64,000 nt of DNA, taken from positions 2,433,001 through 2,497,000 of the forward strand of contig NZ_CP016447.1 in assembly GCF_001714725.1 (NCBI RefSeq), read 5' to 3'. The notes under the pieces were generated by a model. That model ran no database searches, had not been told where the DNA came from, and worked only from the letters and a program-made list of their open reading frames with translations. The stretch is from Acidovorax sp. RAC01. GTDB lineage: Bacteria; Pseudomonadota; Gammaproteobacteria; Burkholderiales; Burkholderiaceae_C. A program made the position numbers and the translations under genes. Shown in pieces: positions 37,030-46,039 of the stretch (its first letter is position 1; the number at the start of each line of letters is the position of its first letter).

Positions 37030-39224
37030 GGGGCTTGCAAACCGGGTGGGGTGGGCGCAACGAGCAGCGCCATCGAGTGCGAAACCAGCGTCCACTGGCC
37101 GCCGGATTCCAGCGACTGCGCGGGGCCTGCATCCACGGTGTCGAGCGCATGGACTGTCGTATCGCGCGTGTCCAGGTGCACCGCCCAGGTGCGGGGCGAT
37201 TCCTCTGCCGGCAGCGTGAAGGTGGTTTCTTCGTCCGACGCATTGAAGAGAGCCACCACCGACCTGCCGCCTGCGTTGCAGTCGTCCATCACGGCAGCCA
37301 CGCAGCGCACGGCCGGGTCTTCCCACTCCTGCGCGGTCATCTCGTGGCCCCACACGCTGTACCAGCGCACCACGGCCGTGCAGTCGCCCGCGCCGGGCTC
37401 TGCAGGCCAGTCGGCCATGTGCAGCACCGGAAGCCGCTGGCGCAGTGCAGACAGGGCCGCCACAAAGCCGTGCAGCCCCGCGGCCTGCGCGGGCACGCGT
37501 TCCCAGTCGTGCCAGGTCAGGGGGCTGTCCTGGCAGTAGCCGTTGTTGTTGCCACCCTGGGTACGGCCTACCTCGTCGCCGCCCAGCAGCAGCGGCGTGC
37601 CGCGCGAGATGAACAGCGTGGCCAGCAGGTTGCGCATCTGCCGCGCACGCAGCGCAATCACGCTTTCGTCATCCGTATCGCCTTCGACGCCGCAGTTCCA
37701 GCTGCGGTTGTGCGATTCGCCGTCGCGGCTGTCTTCGCCATTGGCCTCGTTGTGTTTTTCGTTGTAGCTCACCAGGTCGGCCAGCGTGAAGCCGTCATGC
37801 ACGGTCACGATGTTGACGCTGTCGGTGGGCCTGCGGCGGCGCCACTGATAGATGTCGGCAGAGCCGCAGATGCAGGCGGCAAACGCGGGCAGGCTGCCAT
37901 CGGCGTTCACCCAGTAGTCGCGCACGGCATCGCGGTAGCGGCCGTTCCATTCCATCCACCCGGCCGGGAAGCCGCCAATCTGGTAGCCGAAGGGCCCCAG
38001 GTCCCACGGTTCGGCGATGAGCTTGACGCGGGAGAGCACGGGGTCTTGCGCGATGGCTGCGAAGAACGTTGCGCGCAGGGTGTAGGCGCCCTCTGCGTCG
38101 CGCCCCAGCGCAGAGGCCAGGTCAAAGCGAAAGCCGTCCACATGCATTTCCTGCACCCAGTAGCGCAGGCTGTCCATGATGAGGCGCAGCGCTGGCGGAC
38201 TGGTGGTGTCCACCGTGTTGCCTGTGCCGGTGTAGTCCACCGTCATCCGCAGGTTCTCGGGCGAGAGCCGGTAGTAGGCGGCGTTGTCGATGCCCTTGAG
38301 ACTCAGCGTGGGGCCCAGGTGGTTGCCCTCGCCCGTGTGGTTGTAGACGACATCCAGGATCACCTCCAGCCCCGCGGCGTGCAGGCCCTTGACCATGGTC
38401 TTGAACTCTTCCACGCCGCCGTCGCTAGCGGGCGCTGCATAGCGCGGCTCAGGCGCCATGAAGGCCACGGTGTTGTAGCCCCAGTAGTTGGTCAGGCCCG
38501 CGTCCACCAGCCGCTGGTCGTCAATGAACGCCTGCACCGGCAACAGCTCCACGCTGGTCACGCCCAGGCTCGTGAGATGGGCGATGGAGGCAGGCGCTGC
38601 AAGCCCCGCATAGGTGCTGCGCAGGGCCTGGGGCACCGCAGGGTTGGATTGCGTGAAGCCTTTGACATGCACCTCGTAGAAGACCGTGTCCTCGGGCGGA
38701 ATGCGCGGCGGCGTGTCGCCCGACCAGTCGAACCGCGACCGCACCACACGGCACTTGGGGGCCGTCGAGCCGTTGTTAGTGTTGCTTGCGGCCATGTCTT
38801 CGTCCTCGTGGCCCACCTCATAGCCGTACTGGTCGGCACGCCCGCGCACGGGGCGGTCCAGTGCCAGTGCATACGGGTCGATCAGCAGCTTGGCTGGATT
38901 GCAGCGTGCGCCTGCAACGGGGTCGTACGGGCCGTGCACCCGCAGGCCGTAGCGCTGCCCGGCCTTGAGCCCGGCGATGTGGCCGTGCCACACCTCATGG
39001 GTCAGCGACGGTAGGGCGATGCGTGAGGTCTCGCGGCCGCCTTCGGAAAACAGGCACACCTCCACCCGCGTGGCGACCGACGAAAAGACCGCGAAGTTCA
39101 CGCCCTCGCGGTCGAGCGTGGCGCCCAGCGGCCAGTGGCGTCCCGCGCCGACGTGATGCCTGGGGCCACGCGTGGTGGAGGGGGGTGATTCCTGCGTGTG
39201 CTCTGGCGTGCTCCCGTGTTTCAT
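37026..39224 (-). CDS. glgX: Glycogen debranching enzyme (GlgX/TreX type)
   Basis: A 732-residue isoamylase-type GH13 protein that cuts alpha-1,6 branches of glycogen or limit dextrins. An N-terminal CBM48 domain ([17 protein letters not shown]) is followed by [13 protein letters not shown], the nucleophile in [14 protein letters not shown], the acid Glu in [14 protein letters not shown] and the third acid in [20 protein letters not shown]. In trehalose operons this enzyme is called TreX and feeds linear maltodextrins to TreY. The ATG overlaps the glgC stop (ATGA), the first of four such couplings in this operon. Confidence 0.95.
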   Translation of the reverse strand: MKHGSTPEHTQESPPSTTRGPRHHVGAGRHWPLGATLDREGVNFAVFSSVATRVEVCLFSEGGRETSRIALPSLTHEVWHGHIAGLKAGQRYGLRVHGPYDPVAGARCNPAKLLIDPYALALDRPVRGRADQYGYEVGHEDEDMAASNTNNGSTAPKCRVVRSRFDWSGDTPPRIPPEDTVFYEVHVKGFTQSNPAVPQALRSTYAGLAAPASIAHLTSLGVTSVELLPVQAFIDDQRLVDAGLTNYWGYNTVAFMAPEPRYAAPASDGGVEEFKTMVKGLHAAGLEVILDVVYNHTGEGNHLGPTLSLKGIDNAAYYRLSPENLRMTVDYTGTGNTVDTTSPPALRLIMDSLRYWVQEMHVDGFRFDLASALGRDAEGAYTLRATFFAAIAQDPVLSRVKLIAEPWDLGPFGYQIGGFPAGWMEWNGRYRDAVRDYWVNADGSLPAFAACICGSADIYQWRRRRPTDSVNIVTVHDGFTLADLVSYNEKHNEANGEDSRDGESHNRSWNCGVEGDTDDESVIALRARQMRNLLATLFISRGTPLLLGGDEVGRTQGGNNNGYCQDSPLTWHDWERVPAQAAGLHGFVAALSALRQRLPVLHMADWPAEPGAGDCTAVVRWYSVWGHEMTAQEWEDPAVRCVAAVMDDCNAGGRSVVALFNASDEETTFTLPAEESPRTWAVHLDTRDTTVHALDTVDAGPAQSLESGGQWTLVSHSMALLVAPTPPGLQAP

Positions 39225-40206
39225 GCGGCAACCCGGAACACGGAATCGGTCAGGACCCTGTCTGACGGGCGCACTTGCGCTCCGGCGGCAGGGCTGATGG
39301 ACAACGCAGGGCGCTGCGCCCGTGCCGGGAAGAACATGCGCGGCACCACGACGATGCCACTGTCGGTCACCGCAAAGCGCTGGCGGTCGGCTTCGGGGTG
39401 GATGACGATCTCTTCATTCGGCGGGATCTCGTTGTCCTGGTCGATGATGGCCCGGCGTATGCGCGCTCCCTGGCCGATGCGCGAGCGCTCCATCACGATG
39501 CAGTGCTCCAGTTGCGCATCGCGCTCGACCACCACCGATCGCCGCAACATGGCGTGGTCGAGCGAGGCGCCGTCCACCACGCAGCCCGAACCGACCATCG
39601 AGCGGTGCAGCACGCCATTCTCGATTTGCGCCGACTCTGCCTGGTCGGGGCTGGCATAGATAGGCCATTCGCGGTTGGACATGTGCGGTGGCGCGCGTCG
39701 GTTTCCACAATGCCGAACTGGTTGCACAGCGCCAGCGGCACGGGCAGCGTGGCCACGCTCACATGCGCGTTGTGGGTGCGATGGAAATCCACCATCTGGC
39801 GCACATCCATGCGGTAGATGTGGTCGGCGCCGAACACCGCCACGATGTCGGGACGAAAGGACTCGATGAGGTGGATGTTCTGGTAGACCGAGTCCGCCGT
39901 GCCCTGGAACCATTCGGGGCCGTTGCGCATTTGCGGCGGCACCACCGTGACGAAATGCTCGGGGATGAAGCGCGTCATGGTCCAGGAGCTGCGCACATGC
40001 TCGATGAGCGACTGCGACTTGTACTGCACCAGCAGATAGATCGAATAGATCTCGGAGTTGACCAGGTTGGACAGCACGAAGTCGACGATGCGGTGCTTTC
40101 CATTGAAGGGAACGGCGGGCTTGCAGCGCTCTGCGGTGAGCGGGTGCAGCCGGGAGCCTTCGCCCCCTGCCATGACGATGGCCAATACGTTGCGTGTGCG
40201 TGACAT
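39221..40206 (-). pseudogene. glgC: Glucose-1-phosphate adenylyltransferase, broken by an internal deletion
   Basis: The start is normal: a TGGAG site, then [20 protein letters not shown] with the pyrophosphorylase loop, [13 protein letters not shown] and GADHIYRMD. Around residue 170 ([13 protein letters not shown], near base 39695) the frame fails and would run on to a stop at 39493. The C-terminal beta-helix continues in another frame from base 39682 ([14 protein letters not shown]) to 39221. Compared with the 431-residue E. coli enzyme, about 115 residues between VETDA and REWPIY are missing, including the sugar-phosphate site. The enzyme should be inactive. The C-terminal piece has its own ATG at 39682 and still overlaps glgX. 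Confidence 0.85.
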
Positions 40207-40455
40207 GGGAAGCTCCAGAGGCGCAACGCGGGCGCTGCGCGGGTGATCGGCGGGTAGTGCGATCAATGCTCTCCATCCGGGTATTCCCGCACTGCAAGCG
40301 CCCGGCGCAACCTGCAGTAGGTAACCGCCTACGTCAAAAACCGCACGCAGGTAACAGCACAAGCGGGCCCCCGGCAACCAGCCCATGACGGGGCAGGGCG
40401 GTGGCCTACAGCGCAGCGTGGGGTACGCCCCAACAATCGGCGCAAGGAGAAACCC
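40207..40455. promoter_or_regulatory. Divergent gap upstream of the glucan/trehalose operon
   Basis: The 249-base gap must contain the promoter of the minus-strand operon and of the forward small gene at 40456. I see only a weak inverted repeat (GTAGG/CCTAC at about 40316-40333) and no convincing hexamer pair. Confidence 0.35.
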
Positions 40456-40728
40456 ATGCACCCTGAAAGCCCTTCACCTGCCGCGCCCAGCGCACAACCC
40501 GACGTCACCGACCCCATGGCACAGGCCGACACCGTGCACGGAGACGCCGATGGCAGCGCGTACTCTGCCGTGCTCACGCGCACGTCCGAGGGCGGCTACG
40601 CTGTGGCGCAGCTGCTGGTGGATGGCCACATGATTCCGGTGGCCAACGCCACATGGCCCACCCGCGACGAGGCGGTAGAGGCCGTGGCCGACTACGCGCG
40701 CGGCGACCGCAACCCCTACCGGGGCTGA
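40456..40728 (+). CDS. Conserved-looking small protein of unknown function (90 aa)
   Basis: A 90-residue soluble protein with AAGGAG six bases before its ATG. The first third is polar and Pro/Ala/Asp-rich. The rest looks like a small alpha-beta fold ([20 protein letters not shown], then [18 protein letters not shown]). I do not recognise the family. It converges with the SDR gene and diverges from the glucan operon. Confidence 0.7.
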   Translation: MHPESPSPAAPSAQPDVTDPMAQADTVHGDADGSAYSAVLTRTSEGGYAVAQLLVDGHMIPVANATWPTRDEAVEAVADYARGDRNPYRG

Positions 40729-40765
40729 TGCCAGCCGGGGCCCGAAAGCTGCGTGCCTGGCGGCC

Positions 40766-41806
40766 TCAGGCCCCGTCGCCCGCGGTGCCCGTAATGGGCA
40801 GCACGATGCCCGTGATGTAGCTCGCACACGCTGGCGACGCCAGGAACACGTAGGCCGGTGAGATTTCCTCGGGCTGCGCGGGGCGTTTCATGTGCGTCTG
40901 CTCGCCGAATTTCTGGATGTCTTGCGGCGACTTGTCTGCCGGGTTCAACGGCGTCCACACCGGGCCCGGCGCCACCGCATTCACGCGGATGCCCCGGTCG
41001 GCCACGTTGTGGGCCAGCGCCTTGGTGAAGGCGTGGATGGCGCCCTTGGTGGCCGAGTAATCCAGCAACTCCTTGCTGCCCTTGAGGCCCGTGACCGAGC
41101 CGGTGTTGATGATGCAGTCGCCCCGGCCCAGGTGCGGCAGTGCGGCCTTGGCCATGCGGAAGTAGCCGTAGATGTTGGTCTTGAAGGTCTCGTCAAAACG
41201 CTCTTCGGTCAGGTCTTCGAGCGAGGACGCGTGTTCCTGAAAGGCGGCGTTGTTGACCAGCACGTTGAGCTTGCCAAAGGTGTCCACCACCTGCCGGATG
41301 GCGGTCTGGCAATAGGCAGGGTCCTTCACGTCCCCCGGCAGCGTGATGCAGCGTGTGCCTTCGGCCTCGACCAGGCGGCGTGTTTCCTCGGCGTCTTCAT
41401 GCTCTGACAGGTAGCCGATGGCCACGTCGGCGCCTTCGCGTGCAAACAGCACGGCCACGGCGCGACCAATGCCCGAATCACCGCCGGTGATGAAAGCCGC
41501 AAAGCCCTGCAGCTTGCCGCTGCCCTGGTAGCCGGGCGCCTCGAAGCGCGGCTTGAGTTCCATGTCCTTTTCATGGCCCGGTTTTTCGAGGTGCTGGTCG
41601 GGCAGGGGCGTTCCCGGCTCGGTGCGGCCCGGGCCGGGGGCTGCAGCGCTGCTTTCGCCGCCCTCCTGGCTCTGTTCGGCTCCGTCCTTGCGGTCCTGGC
41701 TGGCCTGTATGCGCCGCTGCTGGGCGACGGTGTCGTCAGTGGCCTCGTCGCCACGGGCGGCAGGGTTCTGGGTCGGGTTGGTGTTGTCCTGGGGGGTGGT
41801 GTTCAT
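40766..41806 (-). CDS. SDR oxidoreductase, general stress protein 39/YghA-like
   Basis: A 346-residue short-chain dehydrogenase. About 85 polar, low-complexity residues precede the Rossmann fold (GFAAFITGGDSGIGRAVAVL), as in GSP39/YghA-type proteins. NNAA, the catalytic Ser in INTGSVTG, YSATKGA (Tyr and Lys) and RVNAVAPGPVWTPL are all intact. The ATG at 41806 starts MNTTPQDN; another ATG at 41848 would add 14 residues, and neither has a clear ribosome-binding site. It is the last gene of a minus-strand run with other stress-like genes. The substrate is unknown; GSP39 homologues are induced by general stress. Confidence 0.88.
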   Translation of the reverse strand: MNTTPQDNTNPTQNPAARGDEATDDTVAQQRRIQASQDRKDGAEQSQEGGESSAAAPGPGRTEPGTPLPDQHLEKPGHEKDMELKPRFEAPGYQGSGKLQGFAAFITGGDSGIGRAVAVLFAREGADVAIGYLSEHEDAEETRRLVEAEGTRCITLPGDVKDPAYCQTAIRQVVDTFGKLNVLVNNAAFQEHASSLEDLTEERFDETFKTNIYGYFRMAKAALPHLGRGDCIINTGSVTGLKGSKELLDYSATKGAIHAFTKALAHNVADRGIRVNAVAPGPVWTPLNPADKSPQDIQKFGEQTHMKRPAQPEEISPAYVFLASPACASYITGIVLPITGTAGDGA

Positions 41807-41899
41807 GGTGTGGTCTGGGTTTGGAAAGGGAAGGTCGAGCTGGTGCATGGGGCGTGCTGGGCATGGCGGGGCATTGATGGCGCTGGCGCCTGGGTCTCG

Positions 41900-42046
41900 T
41901 CAGCCCAGCGGTTTCCACTGCGGTGGCTCGGGCTCGGGGAATCGCAAGGGCTCGGGGCGTGTGCGCACCATGGCTTCCCATTGCCGCAGGCGCTTGCGTG
42001 CACGGGGTTTGAGGTGCTCGGGGCCGCCGGGGTGGGTCTTGGACAT
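41900..42046 (-). CDS. Very small basic/proline-rich protein (48 aa)
   Basis: A short frame encodes 48 residues beginning MSKTHPGGPEHLKPRARKRL and ending EPEPPQWKPLG. It sits in the 360-base gap between the SDR and hydrolase genes, on the same strand. The ribosome-binding site is weak (GAGA). Its ordered composition, basic then Pro/Glu-rich, and clean fit in the gap argue for a real gene. I know no function. Confidence 0.45.
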   Translation of the reverse strand: MSKTHPGGPEHLKPRARKRLRQWEAMVRTRPEPLRFPEPEPPQWKPLG

Positions 42047-42170
42047 GTGCGGTCTCGCGGGTGTGGGGAGACCGGCCATTTGTCCATCCGGACTTGGGTC
42101 CCCGTGTCAGCATTTGTTGATTCCCCGCATCGGACTGAGCGCGCTGCGTGGCTGGGTGCAGCGCGCGGAG

Positions 42171-42929
42171 TCAGCGCACAGGCAGCGGCAGAGCCATGGC
42201 CGCGTTGCCCAGCATTTCGCGAAACCAGTTGAGCAGCAGCGTCGTGTAGTTCTCAGCCCACTCGGGCCGGGCCAGGCTGTGGTCTGCACCCTTGATCACG
42301 CGGTAGGTCATCGACCGGGCACCGCTGAACGCACTGCGGTAGCTCTCGATGGTGGGGTGCGGCACGATGTCGTCGCACTCCGATTCGACCAGCAGCACAT
42401 CGCCGCGAAATACGTTGCTGGCCGCCAGTGCGCGGTTGCTGTCGGGCGGTTGCACCTGTGCGCGGTACTGCGCAAGTGCGGTGCGGCTCAATTGCTGCTT
42501 GGGCACCAGCCAGTCGTCATCCTGGTAGAGCGCAGGGACCCGCAGCGCCAGCCAGCGCACGGGCCGCAGCGCGCTCATCAATGCGGCCAGATACCCGCCG
42601 TAGCTGCTGCCCACCACCAGCATGGCGTTGCTGTCCACCGCGGGGTGGGCTGCCAGCAGGTCGTAGGCGGCCAGCATGTCGCACAGGTTTTCCTCGCGCG
42701 TCACGGTCGCGCGGTGCGCCTTGTCGCGGGCATGGCCGCGCAGGTCGAACGTGAGGCAGATGCAGCCCATGGCCGCCAGGGCGCGCGCGCGGGCAAGGTA
42801 CTGCACCTGGCTGCCGTCCCAGCCGTGCACCAGCATCACCCCCGGCAGCCGGGTATCGGGCGCTATCAGCGTGCCCGCAATAGTGCGGCCGTCCACCGCA
42901 ATCTCCAGGGCGCGCTCACGGGTGGCCAT
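42171..42929 (-). CDS. Alpha/beta hydrolase
   Basis: A 252-residue serine hydrolase. VMLVHGWDGSQ forms the oxyanion loop, TFDLRGHARDKAH follows, and the nucleophile elbow is VVGSSYGGYLA (Ser in the GxSxGG pattern). The Asp is likely in ESECDDIVPHPT and the His in KGADHSLARPEW. The ATG at 42929 overlaps the DUF3182 gene stop by 14 bases; an in-frame start 16 codons upstream is possible. It resembles dienelactone hydrolase/peptidase S9-like enzymes. The substrate is unknown, and operon context gives no clear hint. Confidence 0.85.
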   Translation of the reverse strand: MATRERALEIAVDGRTIAGTLIAPDTRLPGVMLVHGWDGSQVQYLARARALAAMGCICLTFDLRGHARDKAHRATVTREENLCDMLAAYDLLAAHPAVDSNAMLVVGSSYGGYLAALMSALRPVRWLALRVPALYQDDDWLVPKQQLSRTALAQYRAQVQPPDSNRALAASNVFRGDVLLVESECDDIVPHPTIESYRSAFSGARSMTYRVIKGADHSLARPEWAENYTTLLLNWFREMLGNAAMALPLPVR

Positions 42930-44079
42930 CGGGCACCACCCCTGCGTATTTGGTGAGGGGGCCGACCTCCGGGTCATCGCCCTGGTAGTAGACCGTGGCG
43001 CCCTCCGGCAGCGCGCCCGGCGGCCCGAACTGCTCTACACAGCGCGCGTGCACCGTTGCCAGCCTGGGGTGGGCCTGCAGTGCGTGCAGCGCGGCCAGCT
43101 CTGCGGGGGTGGCCCCGCCCACGCGCCACGATTGCTCCAGCACGCCCGATGACCATTCGCCCGCCGCGTTGACGCCCTGCACCACGTCGTAGTTGATGCG
43201 CGAAGCAAAAAAGCCCGGGTAGCAGGCCAGCGCGGCTGCGTGGTAGACCATGGCCTGATCCACGGCCGAGCGCAGCGGGCCGGGTGCCAGGCTGTGCAGC
43301 AGGGCTGCAAAGTCTCCGCGCACCACCGTGAGGTCCGAACCGCCATAGGCCGGCTGGTCCTGCCCATTGGTCGTCTGCCGCTGCCGGCCCCAGTACGACA
43401 CCTGCATGCCGCCCAGCCGCACCTGGCCAACGCTCAGCGTGTCGGCATTGCGCAGGTTGTGCTCCAGCACCAGGCCCCAGGTGTGCAGCGTGGTGTCGTC
43501 CAGTGTGTCCATCCAGGCCTGCAGCGCGGCCATGCTGCCGACCACGGCCTGCCCGCGTCCGCCGGCCTCGCCTGCGGGCTTCAGGCGCACCGGGCCATAG
43601 GCCAGCAGCCGCTGCCCGGCATGCAGCGCATCGGCCCGCGAGAACGCCGCATGTCCTGCCAGCGTGGCGCCCCTGACCTGCTGTGCAAAGGTTGTGCTCC
43701 AGCCCGGCGGTGCGGTGGCATCCGCGCTGGCCAGCGGATGCGTGATGGTTTTGGTCGCCACAAAGTCATGTGGTACCACGCCGCCCAGCAGGTCGTCTTC
43801 GGTGCGCACGCCCAGGCTGTGCGCGGTCGCGGAATCCAGGGTGGCCATGGGCACCAGAAAGGGCTGCTGCGGCCATGCGGATACCGGCAGCTCGGCGACG
43901 CAGGGCGTGCCCAGCAGGCGCGCCGTTTCGCGGGCAATGATGTTCAGCGTGGCATGTTCGTGCGCGCTGCGGCGGGGGCCTGCGTTGCCGGTCCAGGGCA
44001 TTACCGGGCGCTCGCTGGCGGGCTGGGACTCGCCTGCTGCGTCAGCAGTGGTCTGGCCGGCCCGCGCTGACATGTGCAT
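42916..44079 (-). CDS. DUF3182 family protein
   Basis: A 387-residue protein whose features match my memory of DUF3182: an early segment LLGGVVPHDFVATKTITHPL, GPVRLKPAGEAGGRGQAVV, then SVGQVRLGGMQVSYWGRQR, YGGSDLTVVRGDF and the late FFASRINYDVVQG plus LEQSWRVGGAT. The glycine-rich GGRGQ stretch and overall order recall an ATP-grasp-like fold, but no activity is established. ATG codons at 44079 and 44073 both follow a GGAG; I took the first. It starts 7 bases after the preceding gene and overlaps the hydrolase, so the genes are co-transcribed. Confidence 0.8.
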   Translation of the reverse strand: MHMSARAGQTTADAAGESQPASERPVMPWTGNAGPRRSAHEHATLNIIARETARLLGTPCVAELPVSAWPQQPFLVPMATLDSATAHSLGVRTEDDLLGGVVPHDFVATKTITHPLASADATAPPGWSTTFAQQVRGATLAGHAAFSRADALHAGQRLLAYGPVRLKPAGEAGGRGQAVVGSMAALQAWMDTLDDTTLHTWGLVLEHNLRNADTLSVGQVRLGGMQVSYWGRQRQTTNGQDQPAYGGSDLTVVRGDFAALLHSLAPGPLRSAVDQAMVYHAAALACYPGFFASRINYDVVQGVNAAGEWSSGVLEQSWRVGGATPAELAALHALQAHPRLATVHARCVEQFGPPGALPEGATVYYQGDDPEVGPLTKYAGVVPDGHP

Positions 44080-44086
44080 TAAAGGA

Positions 44087-44677
44087 TCAGTCTCCACGCG
44101 CAGAGCCCTCGGCAGAGGAGGGCGGGGCTTGTCTTTCGCCTTCAACGCGGCCGGGGCGGCCGGCCGCGCCCAGTGCCGCGCCCAATGCGGCGCTGCGGGC
44201 GCGTGCGTGGTCCCATGTCTGCGGGTTGCCCGCGCCGTTGGCCAGCGGGTTCACGAGCCCCCCGATGGTGGCGGGTTCCGTCGCGGTGGGCGGGGTATCG
44301 CGCGCGGTATGGATGTCTTGCGTGCTGTGCTCCGTGCCCACGTCCGGCCGCGGGTGCTCTTCGCTTTCGGCAAGGCGAAGCTGCTCGTCGCGCCGTTCTT
44401 GCAATGCAGCGTCAAGGTGCTCCTGGGTATGCGGCTGGTTTGCGCCGGTGCCATGGCCCCGCTGTGCGTCTGGGGTGTCGCTGGCGTCGGCGCTGCTGCG
44501 CACCATGCCGTACTGCATGTACAGGGTTTCAGCGGGGCCTTCCTGGGGGCCCTGTGTCGTGCGCTGCGCGGAGGGGGGCTCCATCGCGCCCGGGTCATGG
44601 CTGGGCTCGTCTGCTGGCGAATGCTGGTTGTTTTGCGGCCTGGCCGCGTCGGCCTGCGCCATGGGTGTGCGGCTCAT
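44087..44677 (-). CDS. Hydrophilic unknown protein (196 aa)
   Basis: This frame encodes 196 polar residues, rich in Ala, Pro, Gln, Glu and Asp, without membrane segments. The only ordered-looking stretches are AETLYMQYGMVRSS and EHLDAALQERRDEQLRLAES. Its ATG overlaps the stop of the preceding small gene (ATGA), and the DUF3182 gene follows after 7 bases, so it sits firmly in the operon. No family is recognised. Disorder is likely, which would fit a stress-protectant or scaffold role; that is speculation. Confidence 0.6.
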   Translation of the reverse strand: MSRTPMAQADAARPQNNQHSPADEPSHDPGAMEPPSAQRTTQGPQEGPAETLYMQYGMVRSSADASDTPDAQRGHGTGANQPHTQEHLDAALQERRDEQLRLAESEEHPRPDVGTEHSTQDIHTARDTPPTATEPATIGGLVNPLANGAGNPQTWDHARARSAALGAALGAAGRPGRVEGERQAPPSSAEGSARGD

Positions 44678-44883
44678 GTGCGCTGGGCCGACCGGCGCGG
44701 CGTGGTGGGGTGGTTGCTGTTGTGGCCGTCAGCGTCTGCACCCGCGTCACGGTTTTCGCGCTCGGTGGCGTCGGGCTCAACCGGGTCGGCCGTGTGGGGA
44801 TCAGCGGGCTCTGCGCCGGGGGTTGAGGTAACGCCCCGGGGCGCTATCAGCGGGGCGTGGGGGGTGGACGAGTGGGTCGGCAT
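44674..44883 (-). CDS. Small disordered protein (69 aa), first gene of the operon
   Basis: A 69-residue protein of mostly Pro, Ala, Asp, Thr and His with no hydrophobic core (MPTHSSTPHAPLIAPRGVTS at its start). AGAAGGAG lies 8 bases before the ATG, the strongest ribosome-binding site in this run, and the stop overlaps the next ATG. These two points make a translated gene likely. It would open the operon running to the SDR gene. Function unknown. Confidence 0.6.
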   Translation of the reverse strand: MPTHSSTPHAPLIAPRGVTSTPGAEPADPHTADPVEPDATERENRDAGADADGHNSNHPTTPRRSAQRT

Positions 44884-45214
44884 ACGTGCAGCTCCTTCTG
44901 AGTCGGGTGGCCGAGCCCGGTGGGCGGCGGCTCAGGCCATTCTTGGGAGTGCGCGGGCATGGATGTGTAGGCGAGGTCCTATAGAGCGGTCGGCCGGAGT
45001 CATCCGCGTCGCCGTCGCGGTGACAGGGTTGTGGAGTATCTGCTATTAAATGAATAGCTAAAAAGCGTTCTGGATTAAACGATAGGGCCCCGTTTTAATC
45101 AAAAAATCGATCTGCCGTGATGTCTTGATGCAGAAGGGCAACGCCCGTCGATAGTGCGTCTTTCGCCGACGACGTGCCTTTGCCGTGGTCATTCCCGCCA
45201 CTGCAGTGCCCAGC
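44884..45214. other. Intergenic region upstream of the small-protein operon
   Basis: This 330-base stretch has no convincing gene. It contains AT-rich dispersed element copy d at 45041-45078 and must hold the promoter of the minus-strand operon, but I see no clear hexamers. Confidence 0.4.
45041..45078 (+). repeat. AT-rich dispersed intergenic element, copy d (short)
   Basis: TGCTATTAAATGAATAGC matches copy c at 16 of 18 positions. It is followed by AAAAAGCGTTCTGGATT, a shortened version of the element's second half. Confidence 0.6.
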
Positions 45215-45250
45215 AAAAAGGACCTTGTGCCATTCGGCGCAAGGTCCTTT
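45215..45250 (-). terminator. Intrinsic terminator of the HU-like gene
   Basis: AAAGGACCTTG (45217-45227) pairs with CAAGGTCCTTT (45240-45250), extended by a few more pairs, and an A-run at 45215-45219 becomes a T-run on the minus strand. It lies about 40 bases after the HU-like stop codon. Confidence 0.85.
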
Positions 45251-45287
45251 CTGTGGGGCTGCCGCGAGGGGCAGCCGCAGCGCGGTA

Positions 45288-45734
45288 TCAGACGGTGGCG
45301 TCCTTGAGCTTCTTGAGCGCGCGGGTCTTGATCTTGACCGAGGCGGGCTTGGCGGGGAACCAACGCTCTTCACCCGTGAACGGGTCCTTGCCAAAGCGCT
45401 TCTTCTTCGCGGGGATCTGCTGCAGGCCGATCTTCATCAGGCCTGGCAGCGTGAATTCGCCGGAACCCTTCTTGTGCACAGAGCCCAGGATGGCGGCTTC
45501 CAGCGCGGCCAGCACGGCCTTGGTGGCCTTGGGTTCCACACCCGACTGCTCGGCCAGGTGCGCCACCAGCGTGGTCTTGTTGAAAGCGGTCTTGATGGGC
45601 TTGAGGGCTGCGGGCGCGGCCTTGGCGGCAGGTGCTGCAGCCTTCTTGGCTACAGGCGCAGCAGCCTTCTTGGCGGGTGCAGCGGCCTTGGCGGCCTTCG
45701 TTGCGGGAGCGGTGGTTTTCTTTGCAGTTGCCAT
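45288..45734 (-). CDS. HU/IHF-family DNA-binding protein with a Lys/Ala-rich N-terminal tail
   Basis: A 148-residue protein. Residues 1 to about 52 are an Ala/Lys/Pro tail (MATAKKTTAPATKAAKAAAP, with repeated APAKKAAAP units) like histone H1-type tails. The HU fold follows (NKTTLVAHLAEQSGVEPKAT, then GSGEFTLPGLMKI and the DNA-binding arm KRFGKDPFTGEERWFPAKPA). HU proteins bend and compact DNA; tailed forms probably bind it more tightly. The ATG at 45734 is preferred over an in-frame start 11 codons earlier. A strong terminator follows. Confidence 0.9.
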   Translation of the reverse strand: MATAKKTTAPATKAAKAAAPAKKAAAPVAKKAAAPAAKAAPAALKPIKTAFNKTTLVAHLAEQSGVEPKATKAVLAALEAAILGSVHKKGSGEFTLPGLMKIGLQQIPAKKKRFGKDPFTGEERWFPAKPASVKIKTRALKKLKDATV

Positions 45735-45816
45735 GATGTTGATGGTTGGTCCTGGTTGTAGTGGCACTCAGGATATTTCCGAGGGCGCCGACGATTTTAG
45801 GTGCGCGCTGCAAAAA

Positions 45817-45836
45817 GTTGCCAGCATTGTGGCAAC
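45817..45836. promoter_or_regulatory. Inverted repeat between the HU-like and GGDEF genes
   Basis: GTTGCCA-GCATTG-TGGCAAC is a perfect 7-bp palindrome in the 305-base divergent gap (45735-46039), 83 bases from the HU-like start. It is a candidate operator; nothing else recognisable lies in the gap. Confidence 0.4.
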
Positions 45837-46039
45837 ACTGCAAAACGCCGCTGCGCCGGCAGGCTGCGCAAGGGCGTCGTGCAGGGCTGTGCGCGTGCAC
45901 GGCGGCTGCAGCCGGGGCGTTACGATGTGCGTCATCTCTGGCTGGCGCAACCGTTGCCTGACCGATTGGCGGCACACCGTTGCGCTCCATCTTTTCGAAT
46001 CCGCTTTCCCATTTTTTCGCCGCCTTCTGGCACGGCTCC

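Noticed and set aside
36951-39014. Plus-strand frame of nearly 690 codons opposite glgX
   Set aside because: His/Arg-rich mirror frame with no domain; glgX is complete on the other strand.
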